Shown: positions 48,301 to 60,300 of the stretch, piece by piece | Numbering within the stretch: position 1 is the stretch's first letter | How the letters are laid out: each line of letters starts with the position of its first letter | Assembly (NCBI GenBank): GCA_947247005.1 | Contig: OX365957.1 | Span: 11,194,817-11,258,816, forward strand | Source: Spisula solida | Taxonomy: Eukaryota; Mollusca; Bivalvia; Venerida; Mactridae | Length of the DNA: 64,000 nt | Direction: 5' to 3' | Program-made: the position numbers and the translations under genes | Notes under the pieces: generated by a model | Told to the model about the DNA's origin: nothing | What the model saw: the letters and a program-made list of their open reading frames with translations, nothing else | Database searches by the model: none

Positions 48301-51300
48301 AAAACACATAACTTTAGACACAATACCCAACTAAACAAGCGCAGATCCGCCCAAGTCCAAGCTGTCGAAAAGTATAATAAATTATAACAAGCTGAATGAC
48401 CCAGTTTCCACAGCAAAAGGACTATAATGCCTAGTTTTAGCTGTCAGAAAACTTAAAACGAAGAAGTGCCCAACTCACTACCGACCAAAAAAATAAAAAA
48501 CATCCTCTGTCCCACTGTTTAAAAGCTGAATAGAAAAGATTCAGCAAACAATAGGCGGAATGCCTACGCTGAATGACCTAGTTACAGGCCTCAATAAATC
48601 CACTCGTCCGCTTGTCCTGCACAATGTTTCCTTCTTTATTTGTATAGCAGGACAAATAAGATTTTGGGGTTTTCTTTTTGTCTATATTACAGGACGGGTG
48701 CTTTTAAAAATATTGGTTGAGGCCTGTTAACGTATATACTTCACCACATGTAGGTTATGTAAGATAGTGTGTTAACACATAATACTATTTATTATATGTG
48801 AACTTGTTAAAACAAACACAATAACTTGTCATTCACTCTATACATAGAGATTCGAATATTTCTCGAAGTCTTGTATTTCCTCGTTGACACTATTCATTTT
48901 TCCAGAGCAAATATTGCTAGGCATTGCTTAAGTCTCCCCGTCTAATGCCAACAACAATATGTATTTCTAGAAGAGTTTCTAAGTTAACTTATTTTCCACC
49001 CGTCTGTCTATAGTGGAGCCTTACTTCCCGTTTCCAATAAAGAACATGTTTGCTGATCCCGGCATGAAGCTGGTGTGGAATTGCAAGGCAGTGGCCAAGC
49101 CCAGGCCATATTATTCTTGGTATAAAAATGGAGAACTCCTGGAAAGCCAAGCTGACCACTATGAGATAAGAGCAGGTGTATTAACCATTCTCAATGTGGA
49201 TAAAGACAGAGATGAGGGAATGTACCAATGTGCTGCCACCAATACACACGGAACCACATTCAGTACAGGACAACTTAAAGTGTTACGTGAGTATGAAGTC
49301 AGATTGTTTACTTAACAACATGCACGTTATAATACAGTTGTGCACATTCATTATCTGCTCTGAAGCCAAATATGATAATTACTAAATACACCATTGGAAT
49401 TGAGTGATGTTGCCATGGGAAACAGCGGTCATTTCTACTTTAATCAATAAACATAGTTTATGCTGAATCAATTTCGATAAACGCACATACACGTACATTT
49501 TGAAAGTTTAAACATCTAAATATGACTTACTAATACGCCCGTTTACAACAATACGAGCATTTTCGGAAACTTAATTGAACATAAGGTGCAACATTTTGTA
49601 GATTCCGTGGTATAGTTTTACTCTGTTAAAATGAACAATACTACATGTTATCATTATTGTCATTGTTTTCAGACATTGCGCCAAATTTCGATAGGTATCC
49701 ACTACCTGCTTACACAGTTTGTGCCCTTGGTGGGAATGTTACCATAAAATGCAGCGTGGAAGCCGCACCAACTCCCGAGGTAAACCAAGGAGTTATTTGG
49801 GTTATCAATGTACGACACAAGCAATGTTAATGTCCTATGTTGGGAACTTATATTCCGACACGCCCACTAATTCCATTCGCCTCGGACAATTATGTTGTTC
49901 GCCCTCACCAAACTGTACAATAACCCTTGTAAGAGGCACTTTTGACGAAAACTAGTACACTTATGTTGTTCGCCCTCATCAAACTGTACAATAATCCTTG
50001 TAAGAGGCACTTTTGATGAAAACTAGTACAATTATGTTGTTCGCCCTCACCAAACTGTACAATAATCCTTGTAAGAGGCACTTTTGATGAAAACTAGTAC
50101 AATTATGTTGTTCGCCCTCACCAAACTGTACAATAATCCTTGTAAGAGGCACTTTTGATGAAAACTAGTACAATTACATGTATGTTGTTCGCCCTCACCA
50201 AACTGTACAATAATCCTTGTAAGAGGCACTTTTGATGAAAACTAGTACAATCACGTTGTTCGCCCTCACCAAACTGTACAATAACCCTTGTAAGAGGCAC
50301 TTTTGACGAAAACTAGTACAATCATGTTGTTCGCCCTCACCAAACTGTACAATAACCCTTGTAAGGGGCACTTTTGACGAAAACTAGTACAATTATGTTG
50401 TTCGCCCTCACCAAACTGTACAATAACCCTTGTGAGAAGGCACTTTTGACGAAAACTAGTACAATCATGTTGTCCGCCCTCACCAAACTGTACAATAACC
50501 CTTGTAAGACGGCACGTTTGACGAAAACTAGTACTATCTCTATTAAATAATAACCATTGTCGACTGTAATATTAACCATTGTACAAAACCATTCGCTGAA
50601 TCGAAGTATAATGTATGCAAGAACAATGTGTATATTGTGATTTACTTTTTCTCAACTGAACTGATTTCTTTACGAAGCAACGACTAGGGGTCTGAAATAC
50701 ATCATTGACATCTGATCTGATACTTTACATACATTTTTATAAGGAGTTCTTTCTTATATTCATAGGTACGTTGGCTGAAGAATGGTGGCGATATGAATTT
50801 GATGAGAGGGGATATGATGAGTCGTGTTGGTATGGACGCTTCCTTTAACCTGGTCATTCATGATATACAGTATGGGGACGTGGCAATGTATACGTGTAAA
50901 GCTACTAACACATTAGGAGAAGCAACAAACGCCACTTATCTTAAAGTTGCAGGTATGTTCATAGCACATTTAGGAGCATCCTACAGGACTAAACTTTTAA
51001 ACCTTTTCTAACCTTCCTTCATTTAGTATTAAGGACTTTGTGCTATATAGTTGCTGGCTACAAGAACCGCAATTACAACAGCCTTATTTAAAAAAGACAA
51101 CAACAAATCGGCAATGTAGCACCCAACAGAAACATGAGGCACATAAAAAAGCACATGACAAATCAAATCATCGACCATGTATAGTGTAGAAAAGACAAAT
51201 TATTTGTTGATTTTGGCATGCCATTTTTGTATTGTAACTACATTGTATACACATATTTTGACAGATTCTATAATCATCACCACACCACCAGTGTCCACCA

Positions 51301-54300
51301 CTGTTACAGTTAACAGAACAGCCTTTCTGTATTGTGACGCAGCATCGAGTCCCTTGTTGGACATTGCTTATGTTTGGAAGTTCAATGGTTATGTTATAGA
51401 TACGAAGTTGTCTCCAGAATTCGTTCCGGTAAGTGCATGGTTGATAATTGAATCAATATGTTAATGAGGAAAAACAAAGTGCAGCCAACCAAACTGGTGT
51501 CCAAAACCAGGGACTATTGGTTCAACTAGGCATTGATTTACAAACTTTTCTGTTCATTTGGTATAAAATATTGCCAGCAAGATTGGTGACAGGTTAATTA
51601 ACAAAACTTTAATTTGTGAAATATGTTACAGTTTTGTTCTTGTTTTTTATGTCTAATGTGAACACTTGGTTGTGTTGTGCTTAAAAAAATGGTGTCACTC
51701 TAGGAAGATTATCAGTGTTATCATCTATAGCCAATTCATTCACATATTTATATATTTAGGGTAGAAACAGAGGAAGGAATGGCCTTCAGATAACACAAGT
51801 GCTATTTAAGAACGCTGGGACGTATGAATGTCAACTGAAGACTTCAATACAAACCGTTTCTAGATCAGCGTTCCTTTCAGTTAGAGGTAATGTGCAACAT
51901 ATTGTGCACAATGTAGTTTAGCACATTCATAATCTGCTCTTAAGCAAAACATGATAGATATATAACGCAAACGCACGAATTATACGCCATAATTTACTAA
52001 TATAGTTATAAGTGGTCTTATTAGTGAATCGGTCTTAATAGCGGACCTTTTTTGTTCGAAAGTTTATACTTTGGGACCACAACATTGCAATAATCTTCAT
52101 GGTTTCGAAATAATTGAAGTGGTCCTATTAGCGGAACTTCACTGTAATTGAGTTAATATTCGACATATTAACTCGTTATTAACTTTGAACATTCATTGTA
52201 CTTTTGTTGGTGGACGACTCCTTTGTCGGTTGTATTTAAACCTACAAGCTTTATTGCGCAAGAAATATGGCGGCCATCAGTAGATAAGCGATATAGAAAA
52301 AAATGAATATATACATGTTGTATTTGTATAGCAGAATGATATCCGCCTTTTGGTTGCTGTATCTTTTCTACTGGGTCATTCAGCTAGTAAAATAAACTTT
52401 TCGACAGCTTGGACTTGGGCGGATCTGCGCTTGTTTAGTTGGACATTGTGCTTTGTGTGTTTTTAATGTTTTCTGTGCTCGGCTAGTGAAGTTGAGTGCT
52501 GCCTTCCCTGTCTGACTTAATATAATCTTTTTACAGGTATATGTTTATATTGTTTATGTATTTATGACTTGACTAATCAGAAGTTGTGAATATTTTCTAG
52601 GACCTCCCGGTGCTCCGGCTGGTGTTCATATTGACAAGCCTAGTGTAACTACACGATCTATACGAGTGTTCTGGACAGTGACGATGGATATGACACTGGG
52701 AGGTATTGCAACAAGTTATGATGTGGAAGCTGATACACACTATGAACCTAATGTATGGTTTGTAGTTATGAGAGGTGATTTATGTTTATGTTTACTGTAT
52801 AAGTGGTTCATTCCGCTTTTTATAGCTGAAACAAGGTCATTCCGCTTTTTATGCCCCCGTATCGATAGATCGGGAGGCATATAGTGATTCACCTGTCCGT
52901 CCGTCCGTCCGTCCGTTCGTCCGTTCGTCCGTCCGTCCTGGTTAACCCAAATTGACCGTTTCTTCTAGCATCATTATGGCTTGCTACAAAGCTTCCAAAC
53001 TTGCATGGATGTTGTATATGAACACTCTCCACACACCTGTATCACCTGACCCCATTTTGACCTTCACCTTGACCTAATTTTGGACTTAGACTTATTTATG
53101 GACAAGGCTTCCACAGGGGGCATAAGCGTTTATTGAACGCAGTCTTGTTTATAGCTGAAACAAGGTCATTCCGCTTTTAATAACTGAAACAAGGTCATTC
53201 AGCTTTTTATAGCTGAAACAAGGTCATTCAGCTTTTTATAGCTGAAACTATGTCCGTCAGCTTTTTTATAGTTGAAACTACGTCATTTAACTTTTTATAG
53301 CTGAAACCAGGTCATTCAGCTTTTTGACATTTGAAACGTGGACTGTCAGTGGTTAAGTTCATTTTCTCGTCCAGTTGTGTGTTAGGCATTGTGTTGTGTA
53401 ATTGTAGTCTTTGTTAACAACACTACTTGACGTAATTACACGAGCCTTGGACTTTTCTAAACATAGATTTCGACCGGGTCCTTGTCTCAATATAAACAAG
53501 AAAACGTGCTACAAAGTTATATACAATATATATATATACAAAGTGTGTTCTTTTCAGACATAAACAACAAAAGGTAGTGTAAATCCAACATATATGAACA
53601 TGTATTCACAAACCTATAAGCAAGAAAGCGTGTACACCCAACATGAAGAAGCGCTTTAAGTCAATCCAATCACGAGAAGAAATTCCAAAAACACAAACAA
53701 GAAATTATTACATCCAGAACATTAGCAAGAAGGCGTACACGATAACCTTAAAATGACACGAAACGATGTGTTACTTAAAAATAAGTTCTGAAAGCAAAAG
53801 CATTATAAAATAAGAAAACATAGTTCTCAATAGTCTTTAGTAAACGTTGTAAAAATGCAGTTAGGGCGTCAAAATCTTTTTTTTCTGCAGTTCCTTTATT
53901 CTATTATTTCAACAGTTGTCATCCCAATTTGAATATGTTTGGCAGATATTCAGGAGTTTAGAGCAGTTAACATTGCGGTCAATATGGGATTGAGAACTGA
54001 CCAACGAGCCTTCAACATCACCAATCTCATTCCAAACACACATTACAGATTCCGGGTACGAGGTATAAATGAGTACGGTCGGGGTGCAGAAGCCAGCATG
54101 CCATCAGGTAAGCGTGGATCAACGAAATTTACATCTAACAAAACAATGTTGATGACTCGATTCTGATGTGTAATCAACACTGAATGGTTTAAACGGTAAT
54201 AATTATGGTTCTGTCTGCAATGGTAACTTTTATACAATATGTTGGAACACCATGCAGCGGAAAATTGCGTTGTTTGTCTAAAATACTGGCTAAGTTATAT

Positions 54301-57300
54301 TCGTTATCATAATCATGTCATATTAATTGTTTATATTTATTTACAGCAAATTAGTTTTCTTAATATCTGATACACCGCGCTGCTATGAAAAAGTCCTATT
54401 CTTTCTTGAACACCCCACATATTACGTTTTAGATGTATCTATTATAATTTTACAAAGGTCGACATGTAAAGATTATAACTTCACAAGCATTATCTAAACA
54501 GTCAATTTATATGTTATTTCATTTTGCAATGTATTGGTGCATTTCATGTTTGTGTTTCTAAAGAATCAGCTAAAACACCAGCCACTAATCCTGTGATAGC
54601 ACCACGACATGTTGGTGGTGGTGGGGGAACTGTCGGTACATTAACCATAACATGGAGGGTAAATATGTTCACCCATTTTTTCAGTTAAAAAATTGATCCG
54701 CACATATTTAATAATTATAATTAGTGTAGCTCTTTGCTTAACGTTTCTAAACTATGTACACAATGAATAATCTTGATTTTCCTGTTTAGCTGATACACTT
54801 GAGGAAATCTTGAGATTAAGAAAATTCTAAGTTTTCACATAAGATATTTTGTGAATACCACCCCTGCTCACTAGTATCGTCTTGATACAGTTAATGTACC
54901 ACGGGTGGTGTGGGAGCTGCTGTATGTTTTATTTCTAAATTAGTATCCGTCGAATAAATAGCTGAGTTAATAGTATTATTAGCATCTATTTTTACGGTTT
55001 TAATTGAAATGGCTTTAAAAAATTCTGTGATCCAAATATAATACATTTGTACAACATACATGTAGCATATTCTAAATGTGAACAATCAAGTCTCCGTAGA
55101 AATTTATCAACTCTTTCCCGTCAATATATGCAAATTAATGCAATTCTTTATTATACTACGTAAATTAAGCCATACTAAGCACCTATAGATATTTGTTTAA
55201 TACATAGTGTGCGAGTTCTTACGTTCACAACAACTTATTGTTTATTTTTAGCCCCTCAAACCAGCTGAACAATGTGGACCTAACCTCGGCTATTACATCT
55301 ACTGGAAGGTACCTGAAGATACCAAGGATTGGAAAAGGGTAGGCAGAATGTTGTTAAGGAAAATATTGTTCTTCTGTTGTTTTAAGTACTGATGAGACTG
55401 TATTGATATTTTAACATAATAGTAAGCCTTAGTATCATTTTCTTATGACCGCCGTAATGACGTTTAGTTACATTTCTTAGTTATATACTGAATTAGGTGA
55501 GGGTGTATGTGCGTGGTCCATGAACCCAAATACAATCAAAGCACTGAGAGTACCGTTGGGAGGCGATCTGGTTGCTGCTACTAAAGCTTAAACCGACTTT
55601 ACACGTTAAATGTTCGTTTTCTTACTGCCGATCTTGTCTTGAATGTCAAAATAGGCATATGTGACAATATAGGCATGTTGGGTATCTAAATAATTGTTAA
55701 AAGGTGCATATTAATTTATATGTAATACGTGTATTGAATGCGTATATCAAAAGTGGCTTTAAAATAATACTACGCGCCTATTTATCAGATTCTACAGTAC
55801 CGTCTTGTAATCACTTCCCTCACAGCGGGAGACAGTCTATAGAAAGCGGCTAGCTAGTACAGCGACACCATATGATTGCATAACAGTACTTTGCAGACCG
55901 TATACGATTCATTGATAAAACCATCACTTGATCGTAGTCTGAAGTTTCTAAAAATAGCTTTACAGCCGGGACATTTGATGAACACGTCATTTCTGTACTA
56001 TGAAACAAGTTCGGTATCAGCCGGTGTAGTGATTTTTTTGGCCAACAGTTTTACAATAATTTTTTATCTTAGAATAAACAAATGTTGCTGATTGGCTTAA
56101 ATCAGTTAAAAAATTTGGAGAAACATATGTAGCAGTATTGGGAATGTTGACAGTTTCTGGAACTACTTGAATGTGGATTCACATAGCAGCCTAAAGGCGG
56201 TTAATTTTGTATTAAGAAATGGGCAATGGTAGTAATGAGAGGCTTAATCGCCTCCCAAAATCAAAGCTCTGAGAGTACCGATGGGAGGCGATCTGGTTGC
56301 TGCTACTAAAGCTTAAACCGACTTTACACGTTTAATGTTCGTTTTCGTACTGCCGATCTTGTCTTGAATGTCAAAATAGGCATATGTGACAATATAGGCA
56401 TGTTGGGTATCTAAATAATTGTTAAAAGGTGCATATTAATTTATATGTAATACGTGTATTGAATGCGTATATCAAAAGTGGCTTTAAAATAATACTACGC
56501 GCCTATTTATCAGATTCTACAGTACCGTCTTGTAATCACTTCCCTCACAGCGGGAGACAGTCTATAGAAAGCGGCTAGCTAGTACAGCGACACCATATGA
56601 TTACATAACAGTACTTTGCAGACCGTATACGATTCATTGATAAAACCATCACTTGACCGTAGTCTGAAGTTTCTAAAAATAGCTTTACAGCCGGGACATT
56701 TGATGAACACGTCATTTTCGTACTGTGAAACAAGTTCGGTATCAGCCGGTGTAGTGATTTTTTTGGCCAAAATATCGATTTAACGAACAGTTTCACAATA
56801 ATTTTTTATCTTAGAATAAACAAATGTTGCTGATTGGCTTAAATCAGTTAAAAAATTTGGAGAAACATATGTAGCAGTATTGGGAATGTTGACAGTTTCT
56901 GGAACTACTTGATTGTGGATTCACATAGCAGCCTAAAGGCGGTTAATTTTGTATTAAGAAATGGGCAATGGTAGTAATGAGAGGCTTTATCGCCTCCCAA
57001 AAACTGTCACCGTATGAACCCTTGAAGTGTTTACAGTATGGCATGGTTGGAGTATTGTCTCCCAAGAATTGTTCTTCACCAAACTTCAATGATGTACGGG
57101 TGTAATATGCATAGAGTTTGAAAACAGTACTTCAATCATTCTCTTTCAGATAGTAGGAAACGATAGCCTTGCTAAACGTGAAGGAAAGACAGTGGTCACT
57201 ATAGGGATAGATAACTATTACCTACCGTACCTTGTTAAGGTCGGCTCGTACAATGATTATGGAAGTGGTCCAAATTCCAGTGATGTACAGATATTCTCTG

Positions 57301-60300
57301 CAGAAGGAAGTAAGAACAATGGAAATGTTAAAAGTTTGTAATCTGGTCTCCACAGTATAGAGTTTTTTTTACTTGATAATTATATTTTGGTTACGAATTG
57401 TTTTATGTTTGCAGTTTAAGACTTCAAGACAATTTTAATAAAATGACAAATTAAAAATTAAGAATCCGATTTTTAAAGCCCATTTTAGTTGTTCGCTGAA
57501 AATAACTGCTCGATATTACTATGAAACGTCTCTATAAAAAGTCCACTTTAGCACAATGGTTTGTCGGTGTAATTAATGTTTTACTGTATGTTATCAGTGC
57601 CACAGATTGTACCAATAGGTAATGACATCGAGACATACAATGGTACCAGCGTGATAGTATACTGGGAACCAGTACCGGATACCAGGGTGGCTGTGTTAGG
57701 TCGTGTCAAGGGATACAGGGTTAGTACGTGTCTGTCTATACAGACCCTATTTTTAATTAAAGGAGACAACTCATCAGTCACCTCTTTTTATGAATTATTT
57801 CCCTTTGCACCTTCTTGTAGGTAGATAAAATCAAGCCCAAAATAAAATCGAGCTGAAATTGAAAATAAAGTTATGATAATTGATAGACAAAATATTATCT
57901 AGTAGTCGGGTAGCCAGCCTAGGTTAGTACATAACAGCAATGTTTATTGTTCTACATATCGTACTTATTGGCCAATTAAGTCAGGTGTTCGAATGATAAC
58001 TAATGGAAACTAATAAACAAATAACTTCTATCCAAAGACAGAACACGGTATGAATCCCGAAACACCGCTTCTCAGTTCCCTCAGAGAATTGCACTGTTTT
58101 CATATGGCTCTGACGGAACTGAAAACCGATGTAAAGCTCGGACGGAACTCAAATATGTATCCTGTGTTCCATCGATCAGAGCGTTACATAGGTTACACAC
58201 AGAACAATTCTCTGACGGAACTGACAAGCGGTGTATCGGGATTCTTACCGTGCAGAAGCACGATGAATATTCAACTCGTCAAGACCGTGCATGCTTACCA
58301 CTGTCACCAGAACACCAAACTGTGGTTTAAATTATGACAAAATAAGTTTTAAACCTAATCAAGCCAAACACAATCATAGACAAACTACGAACGGGCCCTG
58401 TCAATAATCTGCGTTTTTGAGTTTGATTTGGTTTAAAACTTATTTTGACAACATTTAAATCACAGTTTGGTGTTCTGGTGTTCTGGTGCCAGTGATGCTT
58501 ACGTATGTTTCAGGTATACTACTATGAGAATGAGCATGATGAATCACCATTTATCTATGGAGAACCAGATCCAGTCAGAAATAGAATACAATTTAAAGAT
58601 GTGTACGGACAGACAGATCACTGTCAGTTGGTTGGACTAACAAACAATGCAGAATTCTTCGCACGAGTTCAAGTATTTAATGGGGCCGGATTCGGACCCA
58701 AAGGAGAGTGGCGGAGAACTGAAACATCTAATTACAGTAAGTCTGTAGAAACTTCGTCGTCATGATCAATATACTGAATTTCGAAATGCGTCCTGGTTAT
58801 ACAACACATATCACTGGCTTAGAATTAGAAGGTCGTAAGTACTACTTTCGACTGATGCATATTTGAATTCGGCATCTCAAGGCGCTTCTTATGAGCCTAT
58901 TTTCATAAAAATTGGAAGTGGTCATGTTGGCCAAACTGAAGTTTGAAAAGCTTGTTTTCCATAAGTAAAGAGTAGTTTTCAGACAGTTTTTTCTTGTTTT
59001 CTCAAAATATTGATTTTATACTTACGACCTTCTAATTCTAAGCCAGCGATGTGCTGGAGGTCCAATGTGTTTCAAATTCATATACATGTAATTGATGTAC
59101 CGGGTTGGTGAGCCAACAGCTAGTTAAACAGGTCATTAAGAATTGCAAGCAATACACAAGTCCCCTACCGGTTTAAGCCATTTTCAATGTTTCTGTTGCC
59201 AAAGCAACCACAATTTTGGTCGGAATCAAAATATTTTTAGACGTGCATTATCCCCTTATTGCCCCCTATCCACATACCAAGTTTCATAAACCTAGCTTGG
59301 AAACTGTTTGAGTTATGTCATGATCCAGATGTTTCAAGTTTACAAAGTTCAATGTGTTTAAGGAGGTACGCGCACCTTTGATCTAACGATCGAATTTTCC
59401 TTGAAACATCTTAAAATGACAGAACAATCTTCTAGAACAACATTGAAATCATAAAAATGATATGTCACCAGGCTCGTTTTCGCCATACATGGCTTTCTAC
59501 TGAACTACCATTGTATTTTGTTCATTTGATCTGTTTCCTGCATTTATGGCACCAGTATGTTCTTTTTAAGATATTTACTATATGAACACACTTTTAAGCA
59601 ATGCATGATATTTTATGTGTTCCATGTTCATTCCTATTGGCATTAGTCACAATTCCGGCTGCCTGGTAAACAAATTCAGTATTTGAACAATATAAATAGT
59701 TATCCCACCCACTTGCAAAAAAGTGTGATTTTCAAATGAACGTCAAAAAATATCTAACGATCGAAAATATTTTAAAATGGGCCATAAGTTGAGTATCAAA
59801 TAGAACACCAGTTTAGTCAAATAAAATATAGGGGTCACCTACCTTTTTTGGGAGCTATTCATCAAAAAGTGCTAATTATGAATAAATTTGCATAAAATTA
59901 ACCTAATTTGCATATTGTAATGAAATAAAATTTTATTAAAAATATTTCAAAGTGTGGCTACTTCATATAACTTAACCTGTTGCTACATATTATATGTAAG
60001 CATATGAATTTGAACAATTGTAGGGATTTATTGTGAACCCATATAGTTCACAATTTTGCCGTTCCCCACCCACTTTTCATACATGCAAAAAATAAAAAAT
60101 ATCTATTTTATGCAATAGTATTATGTTTATTGTCATTAATCAACATTCATATGCTATAATTGAAACTAAAATTCATGTTTGTTCTTATCTAATACGATTT
60201 TGAAATTTCGCGCATGCGCACAATGTAGATCAGACCTCCTTAATTAGTTACAAAGTTCAATGTCAACAGCATTATTGTCATGTTTTCAATTATAAGGGGT

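Noticed and set aside
49887..50579. Minus-strand open frames with the LLYSLVRANNI repeat
   Set aside because: By-products of the 71-bp tandem repeat in contactin intron 14.
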